A program made the translations under genes and the position numbers. From the NCBI RefSeq assembly GCF_001436215.1, contig NZ_AYYP01000058.1:1-39416 (forward strand): DNA of 39,416 nucleotides, in the 5' to 3' direction. The DNA comes from Ligilactobacillus agilis DSM 20509. Its GTDB lineage: Bacteria > Bacillota > Bacilli > Lactobacillales > Lactobacillaceae. The notes beneath the pieces were generated by a model, which saw only the letters and a list, made by a program, of their open reading frames with translations, was not told the DNA's origin and did not search any database. The first letter of the stretch is position 1, and every line of letters begins with the position of its first letter. Below, piece by piece: positions 10,601 through 19,221 of the stretch.

Positions 10601-11333
10601 TACAGGGATTGTTGAAACTATCGAAGAAAACCCAGCAGAACGGACTAAGGAAGTTACTGTTAAAGGTGAAACAGATACCCGGGTTTACAGCTTACCATTC
10701 ACTTCTGTATTGAAGGTTAAGGAAGGCGACGCTGTTCACCGTGGGGATGCCTTGACTGTAGGTTCAATCGATCCTAAGGAATTGATTTTAGTTCGGGATG
10801 TCTTATCAACTGAAAACTACATCTTGCGCGAAGTTCAAAAAGTTTACCGGATGCAAGGGGTAGAAATCTCAGATAAGCACGTTGAAGTTATGGCCCGCCA
10901 AATGTTGCGGAAGGTTCGGATTATGGATCCAGGTGACACTGATATGCTTCCAGGAACACTGATGGATATTAGTGACTTTAAGGATCGTAACACCGATACT
11001 TTAATTAGCGGTGGTATCCCAGCAACTGCTCGGCCAGTGCTTCTTGGGATTACTAAGGCTTCCTTGGAAACAAACAGTTTCTTATCAGCTGCTTCCTTCC
11101 AAGAAACAACGCGTGTTCTTACTGACGCTGCAATTCGTGGCAAGAATGACCCATTAGTTGGTTTGAAGGAAAATGTTATCATCGGTAAGATTATTCCTGC
11201 CGGTACAGGGATGAAGAAGTACCGTGATATTCAACCTGAAGAAGTGGGAACTGTTTCTAAGAGTGTTTATTCCATTTCAGACGTGGAAAAATCCCTCAAG
11301 GAAAAAGCAGAGTCAACTAGCTCTGAAGACTAA
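7674..11333 (+). CDS. rpoC: RNA polymerase beta' subunit
   Basis: RpoC (1219 aa) carries the catalytic magnesium site: NADFDGDQM with Asp449, Asp451 and Asp453. The N-terminal zinc finger is intact (Cys60, Cys62, Cys75, Cys78). The second zinc site is visible in the [17 protein letters not shown] region. The bridge helix/trigger loop segment is conserved ([22 protein letters not shown]). The start is TTG at 7674, eight bases after AAGGGAGG (7658-7665), giving the usual MIDVNKF. The gene ends at the bidirectional terminator shared with comC. Confidence 0.98.
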   Translation: MIDVNKFDSMQIGLASSDKIRSWSYGEVRKPETINYRTLKPEKDGLFDERIFGPTKDWECACGRYKRIRYKGLICDKCHVEVTRSKVRRERMGHIELAAPVTHIWYFKGIPSRMGLVLDMSPRALEEVIYFASYVVTDPGDTPLEKKQLMTEREYREKSAEYPGKFKAAMGAEAIRTLLNDVDLEKECAELKEELKEATGQKRTRAVRRLDILEAFLKSGNDPAWMVMDAVPVIPPDLRPMVQLEGGRFATSDLNDLYRRVINRNNRLQRLLDLHAPGIIVQNEKRMLQEAVDALVDNGRRGRPVVGPGNRPLKSLSHMLKGKQGRFRQNLLGKRVDYSGRSVIDVGPKLKLSQMGIPHEMALELFKPFVMKELVQREMASNIKNAKRKIDRRDDDIWDVLEEVIKEHPVLLNRAPTLHRLGIQAFEPTLVDGKAMRLHPLACEAYNADFDGDQMAIHVPLSAEAQAEARLLMLAAHHILAPKDGKPIISPSQDMTIGNYYITIEEANREGEGMIFKDVNEVRTAYQNNYVHLHTRIGLQTDSLVKAGKPFTQWQKDRILVTTAGKAIFNEILPADFPYLNEPTSENLTGKVPDKYFLEPGQDIHEYLAQAPLVGPFKSGFLSDIIAQVYKDYKVTATAELLDRMKDLGYYESTKSGLTVGIADVTNLKEKPAIVEQAHKEVANVAKQFRRGLITEDERYNNVIAIWNKAKDDIQNKLVENMDPSNPIQMMSDSGARGNISNFTQLAGMRGLMAAPNGKTMELPVIANFREGLSVLEMFISTHGARKGMTDTALKTADSGYLTRRLVDVAQDVIIREKDCGTDRGLDVTAIREGNEMIEPLYDRILGRYTMKTVKNPATGEVIVPANVMIDEEMAQAVVDAGVEMVTIRSAFTCNTRHGVCEHCYGRNMATGDEVEVGEAVGTVAAQSIGEPGTQLTMRTFHTGGVAGDDITQGLPRVQEIFEARNPKGRAQITEVTGIVETIEENPAERTKEVTVKGETDTRVYSLPFTSVLKVKEGDAVHRGDALTVGSIDPKELILVRDVLSTENYILREVQKVYRMQGVEISDKHVEVMARQMLRKVRIMDPGDTDMLPGTLMDISDFKDRNTDTLISGGIPATARPVLLGITKASLETNSFLSAASFQETTRVLTDAAIRGKNDPLVGLKENVIIGKIIPAGTGMKKYRDIQPEEVGTVSKSVYSISDVEKSLKEKAESTSSED

Positions 11334-11342
11334 TAACTAGAT

Positions 11343-11386
11343 AAAATGCGAAGTCAGAAGTGAAAGCTTTTGGCTTCGCATTTTTT
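11343..11386. terminator. Bidirectional terminator between rpoC and comC
   Basis: An 18-bp stem (11343-11360 with 11367-11384, two or three G-U pairs) with a 6-base loop is flanked by a T-run on the plus strand and by ATAAAA/TTTTAT on the other side. It lies between two convergent genes only 55 bases apart and can serve both. Confidence 0.9.
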
Positions 11387-11388
11387 AT

Positions 11389-12063
11389 TTAGTTAAAGTA
11401 GAGCAGTATAAAGCTAGCGGTAGTCAAAAAGGGAATAAAGGCTAATGAAGTTGGCCGGTCTTTTTTTAGGCTAAAGTAACATAAAGCAAGACAGGAGGCT
11501 AAGCAAGTGGTAGCGAGTAGAAACTGTATGCCAAAACTAGCCCATAAAAAGCCAAGGTAAATTAAATCCCCACTGCCTAAAAGTTGCAGGTAGGTTGCAC
11601 CTACTAAAATAACTAAGAAACACAAGCTACAGCCCGGTTCAAGTGGGGGCCAACTTAGTTTTTGAGTTAATAAGACTAGGCCACCGAGGTAAAGTTCAAA
11701 CGCGGGGACGCTTTGCGTTAAGTAGTCGCTGAGGGCGAGCAGTAGACTCCAGGCACAAAAAATTGAAAGGCTAGCCCAAAGGTGTGGCGCTTTAGAAGCA
11801 AAAAGGCTGAGCATATATAGGCCAAAAGTAAGTTCAACCAAAGTCGAGTGCAAGGAAATTTTGTGGTGGCAGTAGTAACAGCGTCCCCGTTGTAAGCAAA
11901 AACCTAAGATGGGAATTAGTTGCCAAAAGTTAAGGGGATGGTGGCAGTAATCACAGTAGGAACCAGGATAAAAAATTGATTCGCTATGAGCATAGCGGTA
12001 AGCATAGCAGCTAGAAAATGAAGCCCAGACGGTGGCGTAACAAAAAACAGCAAATAAATACAT
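11389..12063 (-). CDS. comC: Prepilin peptidase (A24 family), ComC/PilD-like
   Basis: This 224-aa membrane aspartyl protease cleaves the leader of type IV pilin-like proteins; in Gram-positives it matures the competence pseudopilins ComGC and relatives. Visible signs: an N-terminal cytoplasmic loop with two Cys-x2-Cys pairs (Cys37/Cys40 and Cys62/Cys65), catalytic Asp113 in SDYLTQSVP, catalytic Asp166 in the GSGD motif, and about six to seven hydrophobic segments. The ribosome binding site AGGGAGGGA is at 12069-12077. No other competence gene is nearby; the gene stands alone, convergent with rpoC and divergent from rpsL. It looks intact, so it may serve DNA uptake together with com genes elsewhere. 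Confidence 0.9.
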   Translation of the reverse strand: MYLFAVFCYATVWASFSSCYAYRYAHSESIFYPGSYCDYCHHPLNFWQLIPILGFCLQRGRCYYCHHKISLHSTLVELTFGLYMLSLFASKAPHLWASLSIFCAWSLLLALSDYLTQSVPAFELYLGGLVLLTQKLSWPPLEPGCSLCFLVILVGATYLQLLGSGDLIYLGFLWASFGIQFLLATTCLASCLALCYFSLKKDRPTSLAFIPFLTTASFILLYFN

Positions 12064-12149
12064 GAAAATCCCTCCCTATATATAGATATACGCAAAAAAA
12101 GTGAAATTAATCTTTTTTGTCAAAAATAAAATTAAAGTAAAATCGGGCG

Positions 12150-12179
12150 TTGACTTTAACGGGCTGATTGTGGTAACCT
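12150..12179 (+). promoter_or_regulatory. Promoter of rpsL-rpsG
   Basis: TTGACT (12150-12155) and TAACCT (12174-12179) are 18 bases apart, with TG one base before the -10 (extended -10). The -10 is poor by itself but the combination is plausible, and it leaves a leader of about 165 bases before rpsL. Confidence 0.6.
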
Positions 12180-12185
12180 ATTAAA

Positions 12186-12340
12186 GGTGCTTTATGTGAA
12201 CAGTTCTCTTGGATAATTCCAAGATCGTGCTGGCTGTGAGCTTGGCACACATTTCAACATGCGTCTCGGACGTAATTTTTTTAAACCTAAAAAAGAAACT
12301 CCTGGATGTGTGGACTTAAATAATTAGGAAATAAGGAAGG
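12186..12340 (+). promoter_or_regulatory. rpsL leader RNA with attenuator-like alternative folds
   Basis: Hairpin 1 is TCTTGGA-TAAT-TCCAAGA at 12207-12224. Hairpin 2 pairs GTGC (12227-12230) with GCAC (12245-12248). A third small stem, TGCGTC/GACGTA (12260-12265 with 12269-12274), is followed by seven Ts (12276-12282) and resembles a weak terminator. CACACAT (12246-12252) can instead pair with ATGTGTG (12306-12312), which excludes hairpin 2 because they share bases. Competing pairings around a terminator-like stem are typical of ribosomal protein leaders. S12 or S7 as the ligand is only an inference. Confidence 0.5.
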
Positions 12341-12352
12341 AGGAAGCTTTAG

Positions 12353-12766
12353 ATGCCTACAATCAACCAATTAGTTCGTAAGGGTCGTAAATCTAAAGGT
12401 TCAAAATCTAATGCCCCAGCTTTAAACTTTGGGTATAACTCATTTAAGAAAGTACAAACTAACAACTCTGCACCACAAAAACGTGGGGTTGCTACTCGTG
12501 TCGGTACCATGACACCTAAGAAGCCTAACTCTGCTTTACGTAAGTACGCTCGTGTTCGTTTATCAAACTTAATCGAAGTTACAGCTTACATCCCAGGGAT
12601 TGGCCACAACTTACAAGAACACAGTGTTGTACTTATCCGTGGTGGTCGTGTAAAAGACTTACCTGGGGTTCGTTACCACATCGTTCGTGGTGCCTTGGAT
12701 ACAGCCGGTGTTGACGGTCGTATGCAAAGCCGTTCTAAGTATGGTACAAAGAAACCTAAGAAATAA
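12353..12766 (+). CDS. rpsL: 30S ribosomal protein S12
   Basis: S12 (137 aa) sits at the decoding centre of the small subunit and influences accuracy. The two streptomycin-contact loops are wild type: TPKKPNSA with Lys56-Lys57, and [12 protein letters not shown] with Lys101, so no resistance substitution is visible. GGAAGGAGG lies about 9 bases before the ATG. It is first gene of the str operon, 57 bases ahead of rpsG, and follows a structured leader. Confidence 0.98.
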   Translation: MPTINQLVRKGRKSKGSKSNAPALNFGYNSFKKVQTNNSAPQKRGVATRVGTMTPKKPNSALRKYARVRLSNLIEVTAYIPGIGHNLQEHSVVLIRGGRVKDLPGVRYHIVRGALDTAGVDGRMQSRSKYGTKKPKK

Positions 12767-12823
12767 TTTTAAAATAAGTAATTAAAAACGAAAAGTAACT
12801 AGTATTTGAGGAGGTCATTTTAG

Positions 12824-13294
12824 ATGCCAAGAAAAGGTGCCGTAGCAAAACGCGAAGTACTCCCAGATCCAATTTATAACTCAAAATTGGTTACTCGCTT
12901 AATCAACCGTTTAATGTTAGATGGTAAGCGTGGGACTGCATCAAAAATTTTATACCAAGCATTTGATATTATTAAGGAACAAACAGGTAATGATCCATTA
13001 GAAGTCTTCGAAGAAGCAATGAAGAACATCATGCCTGTTCTTGAAGTTAAGGCTCGCCGTGTTGGTGGTTCTAACTACCAAGTTCCTATCGAAGTTCGTC
13101 CAGACCGTCGGACTACTTTAGGTTTACGTTGGTTAGTAAACTACTCACGTTTACGTGGTGAACACACAATGCCAGAACGTTTGGCAAAAGAAATCATGGA
13201 CGCAGCTAACAACACTGGTGCTTCTGTTAAGAAACGTGAAGACACACATAAGATGGCTGACGCTAACCGTGCTTTTGCACACTACCGTTGGTAA
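12824..13294 (+). CDS. rpsG: 30S ribosomal protein S7
   Basis: S7 (156 aa, the normal length) binds the 3' major domain of 16S rRNA and starts assembly of the 30S head. The N-terminus [10 protein letters not shown] and the segment [14 protein letters not shown] are typical. GAGGAGG precedes the ATG. A strong terminator follows, so rpsL-rpsG can be transcribed separately from fusA. Confidence 0.98.
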   Translation: MPRKGAVAKREVLPDPIYNSKLVTRLINRLMLDGKRGTASKILYQAFDIIKEQTGNDPLEVFEEAMKNIMPVLEVKARRVGGSNYQVPIEVRPDRRTTLGLRWLVNYSRLRGEHTMPERLAKEIMDAANNTGASVKKREDTHKMADANRAFAHYRW

Positions 13295-13303
13295 GATTTT
13301 TCC

Positions 13304-13349
13304 AAATGGCTATTATACGATTGCTACAATCTATAGTAGTCATTTTTTT
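13304..13349 (+). terminator. Terminator between rpsG and fusA
   Basis: The stem is nearly continuous: a 14-bp lower part (13304-13317 with 13332-13345, two G-U pairs), one bulged base (13318), a 5-bp upper part (GATTG/CAATC) and a CTA triloop, followed by Ts to 13349. Many Gram-positive str operons run straight through into fusA, so this split is worth noting. Confidence 0.9.
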
Positions 13350-13375
13350 AAAAAAAGCGCCTAAAGCTTTATAAT
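13347..13375 (+). promoter_or_regulatory. Promoter of fusA
   Basis: TATAAT at 13370-13375 has a weak -35 candidate TTTAAA at 13347-13352, 17 bases away, embedded in the T-run of the preceding terminator. The perfect -10 and the strong upstream terminator support a separate fusA promoter. Confidence 0.6.
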
Positions 13376-13427
13376 ATAAGTGTATTACTTTTAACTATTT
13401 GATTTTTGGAAGGAGAGAGACTCTCAC

Positions 13428-15521
13428 ATGGCAAACAAACGTGAATTCCCATTGGAAAAAACACGTAACATCGGTATTGTTGCCCACATTGATGCTGGTA
13501 AGACAACTACTACCGAACGTATCTTGTACTACACAGGTAAGATTCACAAGATTGGTGAAACACACGATGGTGCTTCCCAAATGGACTGGATGGAACAAGA
13601 ACAAGAACGTGGGATTACTATCACATCTGCCGCTACTACAGCGCAATGGAAAGACCACCGCATCAACATCATCGATACCCCAGGGCACGTTGACTTCACT
13701 GTCGAAGTTGAACGTTCATTACGTGTTCTTGATGGTGCCGTTGTTGTTTTGGATGCTCAATCAGGGGTAGAACCACAAACAGAAAACGTATGGCGTCAAG
13801 CTACTACATACGGTGTTCCACGTATTGTTTTCATTAACAAGATGGATAAGATTGGGGCTAACTTTGACTACTCAGTAAGCACAATCAAGGACCGTTTGCA
13901 AGCTAACCCATTACCAGTTCAAATGCCTATCGGTGCAGAAGATCAATTTGAAGGTGTTATCGACTTGATCGAAATGAAGGCCGATTTATACGATGAAGAT
14001 GAACTTGGTTCAAAATGGGATGTTGTTGATGTTCCTGACGAATACAAGGAAGAAGCTGAATCACGTCGTGATGAAATGATTGAAGCTTTAGCTGATGTTA
14101 ACGAAGACATCATGGAAAAATATCTTGATGGTCAAGAAATTTCCAACGATGAAATCCGGGCAGCTATTCGTCAAGCTACTTTGAACTTGGATGTTTACCC
14201 AGTCTTTGCTGGTTCTGCCTTCAAGAACAAAGGTGTGCAAATGATGCTTGATGGGGTTAACGACTACTTACCATCACCTGTTGATGTTAAGCCATACAAG
14301 GCAACTAACCCTGACACTGACGAAGAGGTTGAATTGATTGCTGACGATAACAAGCCATTTGCTGGTTTGGCCTTCAAGATTGCAACTGACCCATTCGTTG
14401 GTCGTTTAACTTTCTTCCGTGTTTACACTGGGACTTTAGAAGCTGGTTCATACGTCTTGAACGCAACTAAGGGCAAGCGTGAACGTGTAGGTCGTTTACT
14501 TCAAATGCACTCAAACAACCGGACTGAAATCCCTGAAGTATTCTCAGGTGATATCGCCGCTGCTATCGGTTTGAAGAACACTACTACTGGGGACTCATTA
14601 ACTGATCCTAAGACTCCATTATTACTTGAATCAATGGAATTCCCAGAACCAGTTATCCAAGTTTCTGTTGAACCTAAGTCAAAAGCTGACCAAGATAAGA
14701 TGGATGTTGCTTTACAAAAACTTGCTGAAGAAGATCCTACTTTCAAGGCAGAAACTAACCCAGAAACTGGTGAAACTTTAATCGCCGGGATGGGTGAATT
14801 GCACTTAGATATCATCGTTGACCGTATGAAGCGTGAATTTAACGTTGAAGCAACTGTTGGTGCTCCACAAGTTGCTTACCGTGAAACATTTACTAAGCAA
14901 GTTTCCGCTCAAGGTAAATTTGTTCGCCAATCTGGTGGTAAAGGTCAATACGGGGATGTTTGGGTTGAATTTACTCCTAACGAAGAAGGTAAAGGCTTCG
15001 AATTCGAAGATGCTATCGTCGGTGGAGTTGTTCCTCGTGAATACATTCCTTCAGTTGAACAAGGTTTGAAAGAAGCTATGCAAAACGGGGTCTTAGCAGG
15101 TTACCCATTAATCGATGTTAAGGCTAAGTTATATGATGGTAGCTACCACGATGTCGACTCTAGTGAAGCTGCCTTCAAGGTTGCTGCTTCCCTTGCATTA
15201 CGTAACGCCGCTCCTAAGGCTGGTGCCGTAATCCTTGAACCAGTGATGAAGGTTGAAATCATTGCTCCTGAAGATAACTTGGGTGATGTTATGGGCCACG
15301 TTACAGCTCGTCGTGGTCGGGTTGAAGGTATGGAAGCTCGTGGTAATGCACAAGTTGTTAATGCCTTTGTACCATTGGCTGAAATGTTTGGTTACGCAAC
15401 TACTTTACGTTCAGCAACTCAAGGTCGTGGTACATTCACAATGACTATGGACCACTACGAACCAGTGCCTAAGTCAATTCAAGATGAAATCATCAAGAAA
15501 AACGGTGGCAACGCTGAATAA
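13428..15521 (+). CDS. fusA: Elongation factor G
   Basis: EF-G (697 aa) is the GTPase that drives translocation on the ribosome. The G1 motif AHIDAGKT is at residues 19-26, followed by the switch I segment RGITITSA, the DTPGHVDF G3 motif and NKMD G4 motif; domains II-V follow to the usual length. The ATG is 10 bases after GGAAGGAGAG; GAGAG (13413-13417) could fold with CTCTC (13421-13425) just upstream of the start. tuf does not follow, as is common in lactobacilli. Confidence 0.98.
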   Translation: MANKREFPLEKTRNIGIVAHIDAGKTTTTERILYYTGKIHKIGETHDGASQMDWMEQEQERGITITSAATTAQWKDHRINIIDTPGHVDFTVEVERSLRVLDGAVVVLDAQSGVEPQTENVWRQATTYGVPRIVFINKMDKIGANFDYSVSTIKDRLQANPLPVQMPIGAEDQFEGVIDLIEMKADLYDEDELGSKWDVVDVPDEYKEEAESRRDEMIEALADVNEDIMEKYLDGQEISNDEIRAAIRQATLNLDVYPVFAGSAFKNKGVQMMLDGVNDYLPSPVDVKPYKATNPDTDEEVELIADDNKPFAGLAFKIATDPFVGRLTFFRVYTGTLEAGSYVLNATKGKRERVGRLLQMHSNNRTEIPEVFSGDIAAAIGLKNTTTGDSLTDPKTPLLLESMEFPEPVIQVSVEPKSKADQDKMDVALQKLAEEDPTFKAETNPETGETLIAGMGELHLDIIVDRMKREFNVEATVGAPQVAYRETFTKQVSAQGKFVRQSGGKGQYGDVWVEFTPNEEGKGFEFEDAIVGGVVPREYIPSVEQGLKEAMQNGVLAGYPLIDVKAKLYDGSYHDVDSSEAAFKVAASLALRNAAPKAGAVILEPVMKVEIIAPEDNLGDVMGHVTARRGRVEGMEARGNAQVVNAFVPLAEMFGYATTLRSATQGRGTFTMTMDHYEPVPKSIQDEIIKKNGGNAE

Positions 15522-15531
15522 TTAAGTTAAT

Positions 15532-15566
15532 AAAAAGAGGTTGAGTTTTGGCTCAACCTCTTTTTT
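15532..15566. terminator. Bidirectional terminator between fusA and pncA
   Basis: A perfect 14-bp stem (15532-15545 with 15552-15565) with a 6-base loop has a T-run on the plus side and a run of As on the other side. It serves the two convergent genes, whose ends are only 47 bases apart. Confidence 0.92.
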
Positions 15567-15568
15567 AT

Positions 15569-16117
15569 TTAGATTAATTTAGCCCCTAAGCAAGTCTTGA
15601 AGTGGTTTAAGGCCCAGTCATGACCGTTTGCATCAAAGCTGGCAACAGCCTTTTTAGGGATAGTTAACTGGTAGTTTAAGTTATAGGCACTGACTGCTGT
15701 ATGTAAGACGCAAATGTCGGTGCAAACTCCGCTTAAGGTTAGGTCGGTAATTTGCCGACTGCGCAAGTAATTATCTAAGTTGGTATTTTGAAAACTAGAG
15801 TAGCGGTTCTTAGCAAATGCATAGACGTTTTCAGAATCTTGGTGGGCTTGATACCAGTCGTTTAAAGGCCCGTAAAATTCTTGCCCCCAAGTTCCTTCTA
15901 TATTATGTGGGGGAAAGAGTTTGTTTTCAGGGTGGTAAGGATCGTTTAGGTGGTGGCAGTCAGTCGGAAGAATTACATAGTCGCCGGCAGCTAGGAAAGA
16001 GTCAGCCAGGTCAATGATAGTTGGGGCTAAATCCTGGGCAACTTGGCCACAGGTTAGGGCACCATTGGTAGCAACGAAGTCGTTAGTATAATCAATAATT
16101 AAAAGTGCTTTAGGCAT
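15569..16117 (-). CDS. pncA: Nicotinamidase (isochorismatase-like cysteine hydrolase)
   Basis: This 182-aa cytoplasmic enzyme probably converts nicotinamide to nicotinate for NAD salvage. The catalytic triad is visible: Asp9 (IIDYTNDF), Lys103 (FAKNRYSSF) and Cys136 (GVCTDICV). Candidate metal ligands Asp53, His55 and His71 (LFPPHN) are present. The pattern through the whole length matches the Bacillus subtilis PncA/YueJ type better than other isochorismatase-family members, but a related amidase cannot be fully excluded. The ribosome binding site AAGGAGG precedes the start. It is a single-gene unit between fusA and the S10 operon. Confidence 0.87.
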   Translation of the reverse strand: MPKALLIIDYTNDFVATNGALTCGQVAQDLAPTIIDLADSFLAAGDYVILPTDCHHLNDPYHPENKLFPPHNIEGTWGQEFYGPLNDWYQAHQDSENVYAFAKNRYSSFQNTNLDNYLRSRQITDLTLSGVCTDICVLHTAVSAYNLNYQLTIPKKAVASFDANGHDWALNHFKTCLGAKLI

Positions 16118-16146
16118 AGGAAAACCTCCTTAGAAAAGTTATCTTT

Positions 16147-16175
16147 AATATAGAAGAAATTAGCTAGAAAAGCAA
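16147..16175 (-). promoter_or_regulatory. Promoter of pncA (minus strand)
   Basis: Read on the minus strand, TTGCTT (16170-16175) and TATATT (16147-16152) are 17 bases apart, 30 bases upstream of the pncA start codon. Confidence 0.65.
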
Positions 16176-16208
16176 AAAAATATTTTTCAAAAAACGCTGA
16201 AAAGTTCT

Positions 16209-16237
16209 TGCAAAATATTTTTACTTGTAATATTATA
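16209..16237 (+). promoter_or_regulatory. Upstream promoter P1 of the S10 operon
   Basis: TTGCAA (16209-16214) and TATTAT (16232-16237) are 17 bases apart. The predicted start is near 16244, directly at the inverted repeat 16245-16265. Confidence 0.65.
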
Positions 16238-16244
16238 GAAAGGT

Positions 16245-16265
16245 ACTTGTGCAAGGGACAAGTAT
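16245..16265 (+). repeat. Inverted repeat between the two rpsJ promoters
   Basis: TACTTGT (16245-16251) and ACAAGTA (16259-16265) form a 7-bp dyad with a 7-base centre. A further direct copy of TACTTGT lies at 16223-16229 inside the P1 spacer, 22 bases upstream. The placement over the P1 start suggests an operator or an RNA hairpin at the P1 transcript 5' end; no known regulator is recognised. Confidence 0.5.
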
Positions 16266-16273
16266 TATATTAG

Positions 16274-16302
16274 TTGTTACACATTTTTGAATAAGCTATG
16301 AT
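16274..16302 (+). promoter_or_regulatory. Proximal promoter P2 of the S10 operon
   Basis: TTGTTA (16274-16279) and TATGAT (16297-16302) are 17 bases apart. The predicted start near 16309 gives a leader of about 90 bases before rpsJ. Confidence 0.7.
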
Positions 16303-16388
16303 GTAGAAGGTTGCGACACACCCGGATGCTTTGCCACGAGCGTGGCGGTAATTTCTACGGAGCTAGTCTTATTTTTAAAATAGACGAA
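16303..16388 (+). promoter_or_regulatory. rpsJ leader RNA
   Basis: Visible stems: GCCAC (16333-16337) with GTGGC (16342-16346); a hairpin at 16366-16385 (GTC...GAC, A/T-rich, one bulge) ending next to the ribosome binding site GAAGGAGGG; and GTAGAA (16303-16308) with TTCTAC (16353-16358), which would exist only in transcripts from P1 because P2 starts after the left arm. S10 operon leaders are commonly autoregulated in bacteria; whether this one is, and by which protein, is inference. Confidence 0.45.
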
Positions 16389-16400
16389 GGAGGGAACACA

Positions 16401-16709
16401 ATGGCAAAACAAAAAATTCGTATTCGTTTAAAAGCTTACGAACACAGAATTTTAGATCAATCTGCTGACAAGATTGTTGAAACAGCAAAGAGAACAGGTG
16501 CACAAATTTCTGGTCCGATTCCACTACCAACGGAACGTACATTATATACGGTTATTCGTTCACCACACAAATACAAGGATTCTCGTGAACAATTCGAAAT
16601 GCGCACACACAAACGTTTAATCGATATTGTTAACCCAACACCAAAGACTGTTGACTCATTAATGAAGCTTGACTTACCATCTGGTGTTGACATTGAAATT
16701 AAATTATAA
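16401..16709 (+). CDS. rpsJ: 30S ribosomal protein S10
   Basis: S10 (102 aa, normal length) is part of the 30S head and also of the NusB-NusE antitermination complex. The segment [12 protein letters not shown] at the N-terminus is characteristic. The ATG at 16401 follows AAGGAGGG; an in-frame ATG at 16311 falls in the leader RNA and has no support. First gene of the S10-spc cluster. Confidence 0.98.
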   Translation: MAKQKIRIRLKAYEHRILDQSADKIVETAKRTGAQISGPIPLPTERTLYTVIRSPHKYKDSREQFEMRTHKRLIDIVNPTPKTVDSLMKLDLPSGVDIEIKL

Positions 16710-16747
16710 TTTACTGAATAAATAAAAAATTAATTGGAGGTGTACTC

Positions 16748-17371
16748 ATGGCCACTAAAGGAATCTTAGGGAAAAAAGTAGGGATGACACAAGTTTTCAC
16801 TGAAAACGGCGAATTAGTACCTGTAACTGTTGTTGAAGTTGGTACTAACGTTGTTTTACAAGTTAAGACAGTGGAAAACGATGGTTACGAAGCTATTCAA
16901 TTAGGTTTCGATGACTTACGTGAAGTGTTATCAAACAAACCTGCTAAAGGTCATGCAGCAAAAGCAAATACTGCTCCTAAGCGCTTCGTTCGTGAAATCC
17001 GCGATGTTGAGCTTGGAGAATACAAAGTCGGTGACGAAGTTAAGGCAGACTTATTCGAAGCTGGCGACATCGTTGATGTAACAGGTACGTCTAAAGGACA
17101 TGGTTTCCAAGGGGCAATCAAGTTCCACGGACAATCACGTGGTCCTATGGCTCACGGTTCACGTTACCACCGTCGACCTGGTTCAATGGGGGTTATCATC
17201 AACCGTGTTATGAAGGGTAAATTATTACCTGGACGTATGGGTGGTAACCGAGTAACGATCCAAAACTTGGAAATCGTTAAAGCTGATGTTGAAAATGGCG
17301 TTCTTATGATTAAGGGTAATGTCCCAGGGGCAAACAAGTCCTTAGTTGTTGTGAAGAGCGCAGTTAAATAA
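16748..17371 (+). CDS. rplC: 50S ribosomal protein L3
   Basis: L3 (207 aa) binds 23S rRNA near the peptidyl transferase centre and starts 50S assembly. [17 protein letters not shown] at the N-terminus and the central loop with SKGHGFQG and [13 protein letters not shown] are hallmarks; Gln/His in this loop reach the catalytic centre. TTGGAGGTG precedes the start. It lies 38 bases after rpsJ and 24 bases before rplD, in one operon. Confidence 0.98.
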   Translation: MATKGILGKKVGMTQVFTENGELVPVTVVEVGTNVVLQVKTVENDGYEAIQLGFDDLREVLSNKPAKGHAAKANTAPKRFVREIRDVELGEYKVGDEVKADLFEAGDIVDVTGTSKGHGFQGAIKFHGQSRGPMAHGSRYHRRPGSMGVIINRVMKGKLLPGRMGGNRVTIQNLEIVKADVENGVLMIKGNVPGANKSLVVVKSAVK

Positions 17372-17395
17372 TAGAGGAAGGGAGGAAATTTTAAC

Positions 17396-18019
17396 ATGCC
17401 AACAGTTGCATTATTCAAACAAGATGGTACTCAAAACGGTGAAGTTTCATTAAACGACGCAGTTTTCGGTATCGAACCAAACAACAACGTTGTCTTTGAT
17501 GCAGTGCTTATGCAACGTGCTTCATTACGTCAAGGTACACACGCTGTTAAGAATCGTAGTGCTGTTCGCGGTGGTGGTAAGAAGCCATGGCGTCAAAAGG
17601 GTACAGGTCGTGCTCGTCAAGGTTCTATCCGCTCACCACAATGGGTTGGTGGTGGTACCGTATTTGGTCCTACACCACGTTCATACGCATACAAGCTTCC
17701 ACGCAAAGTTCGTCGCTTAGCTATCAAGTCCGTCCTTTCTCAAAAGGTCTTAGACGAAAGCTTAGTTGTAGTTGATGCATTGAACTTCGATGCACCAAAG
17801 ACAAAGGCATTTGCGGAAGTTTTAAATAACTTAGATGTTAAATCCAAGGTTTTAGTAGTTCTTGAAGATGACAACAAGCAAGCTGCTTTAGCTGCTCGTA
17901 ACTTAGCTAACGTTACAGTTATCCCAGCTAAGGGCTTAAATGTTTTAGATGTTGTTAACAACGACAAGTTAGTCATCACTCAAGGAGCTCTTTCTCAAGT
18001 AGAGGAGGTTCTTGCATAA
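17396..18019 (+). CDS. rplD: 50S ribosomal protein L4
   Basis: L4 (207 aa) binds 23S rRNA domain I; its extended loop lines the exit tunnel and is seen here as [22 protein letters not shown]. In E. coli L4 is the autoregulator of the S10 operon; nothing in this leader proves the same here. The start ATG follows GGGAGGAAA. Its stop codon overlaps the rplW start by one base (TAATG), which suggests translational coupling. Confidence 0.98.
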   Translation: MPTVALFKQDGTQNGEVSLNDAVFGIEPNNNVVFDAVLMQRASLRQGTHAVKNRSAVRGGGKKPWRQKGTGRARQGSIRSPQWVGGGTVFGPTPRSYAYKLPRKVRRLAIKSVLSQKVLDESLVVVDALNFDAPKTKAFAEVLNNLDVKSKVLVVLEDDNKQAALAARNLANVTVIPAKGLNVLDVVNNDKLVITQGALSQVEEVLA

Positions 18020-18303
18020 TGGAAACACGCGATGTAATTTTACGTCCGGTCATCACAGAAGCTTCTATGGCTGACATGGACAACAAACGTTACACATTTG
18101 ATGTTGACACTCGCGCAACTAAGACACAAGTTAAGCTTGCTATCGAAGACATCTTCGATGTTAAGGTTGCTAAGGTAAACATCATGAATGTTAAGGGCAA
18201 AAAGAAGCGCATGGGTCGCTACGAAGGTTTCACTAAGAAACGTCGTAAGGCTATCGTTACTTTAACTGCCGAATCAAAAGAAATTAAATTCTTTGAAGAC
18301 TAA
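18019..18303 (+). CDS. rplW: 50S ribosomal protein L23
   Basis: L23 (94 aa) lies at the tunnel exit and docks trigger factor and SRP. The N-terminus [16 protein letters not shown] and the basic loop [20 protein letters not shown] are typical. The ATG shares a base with the rplD stop codon; the ribosome binding site (GAGGAGG) lies inside the end of rplD. Confidence 0.97.
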   Translation: METRDVILRPVITEASMADMDNKRYTFDVDTRATKTQVKLAIEDIFDVKVAKVNIMNVKGKKKRMGRYEGFTKKRRKAIVTLTAESKEIKFFED

Positions 18304-18333
18304 GAGATAATTTTGTAACAGGAGGGAAACATA

Positions 18334-19164
18334 GTGGGAATCAAGAAATTCAAACCAACCTCTAACGGTCGTCGTAATATGACTGGTTCTGACTTTGCAG
18401 AAATCACAAAGACAAGCCCAGAAAAGTCCTTGCTTGTTTCATTAAATAAGACTGCAGGTCGTAACTCATACGGTCGTATCACTGTTCGTCACCGTGGTGG
18501 TGGTCACAAGCGTCAATACCGTTTGATCGATTTCAAGCGTGTTAAAGATGACGTTCCTGCAATCGTTAAGGCAATCGAATATGATCCAAACCGTTCAGCT
18601 AACATTGCTTTAATCGTTTATGCTGATGGTGTGAAATCATACATCCTTGCACCAAAAGGCCTTGAAGTTGGCCAACAAGTTCAATCTGGTAAAAATGCTG
18701 ATATCAAAGTGGGTAACACTTTAGCATTAGCTGATATCCCAGTTGGTACTGTTATTCACAACATCGAATTAAAGCCAGGTAAGGGTGGACAATTAGTTCG
18801 TTCAGCTGGTACTTCAGCTCAATTGCTTGGTAAGGAAGGCAAGTACGCAATCGTACGTTTAGCTTCTGGTGAAACTCGTATGATTCTTGTAACATGCCGT
18901 GCTACTATCGGTGCTGTTGGTAATGAACAACACGAATTAATTAAGGTTGGTAAAGCTGGTCGTTCACGTTGGGCTGGCAAGCGTCCACAATCTCGTGGTT
19001 CTGTAATGAACCCTAACGATCACCCACACGGTGGTGGGGAAGGTAAAGCCCCTGTTGGTCGTCCATCTCCTATGTCACCATGGGGTAAGAAGACTACAGG
19101 TCTTAAGACACGTTCTAAGAAGGCTAAATCAAACAAATTTATCATCCGTAAACGTAAGAAGTAA
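18334..19164 (+). CDS. rplB: 50S ribosomal protein L2
   Basis: L2 (276 aa) is a primary 23S rRNA binder needed for subunit association and peptidyl transferase activity. The [17 protein letters not shown] segment and the conserved C-terminal histidine loop ([12 protein letters not shown]) are visible. The start is GTG at 18334 after ACAGGAGGG. A short inverted repeat overlaps its stop codon (19163-19191). Confidence 0.98.
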   Translation: MGIKKFKPTSNGRRNMTGSDFAEITKTSPEKSLLVSLNKTAGRNSYGRITVRHRGGGHKRQYRLIDFKRVKDDVPAIVKAIEYDPNRSANIALIVYADGVKSYILAPKGLEVGQQVQSGKNADIKVGNTLALADIPVGTVIHNIELKPGKGGQLVRSAGTSAQLLGKEGKYAIVRLASGETRMILVTCRATIGAVGNEQHELIKVGKAGRSRWAGKRPQSRGSVMNPNDHPHGGGEGKAPVGRPSPMSPWGKKTTGLKTRSKKAKSNKFIIRKRKK

Positions 19165-19191
19165 TCACTTAGCACTAGTTGCATAGTGATT
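19163..19191 (+). repeat. Inverted repeat between rplB and rpsS
   Basis: AATCACT (19163-19169) and AGTGATT (19185-19191) form a 7-bp stem with a 15-base loop in the mRNA, starting at the rplB stop codon. There is no T-run, so it is not a terminator; it could be a processing or stability element in the 57-base gap, which is longer than most gaps in this operon. Confidence 0.4.
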
Positions 19192-19221
19192 CATCCTGTA
19201 ATCTGAGAGGAGGATACACAG

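Noticed and set aside
13399-13770. Plus-strand 123-aa frame overlapping the start of fusA
   Set aside because: Out-of-frame shadow of the intact, well-conserved EF-G gene.
16311-16400. N-terminally extended S10 from ATG 16311
   Set aside because: The extension lies in the structured leader, is not part of S10 in any known family member, and a better start with AAGGAGGG exists at 16401.
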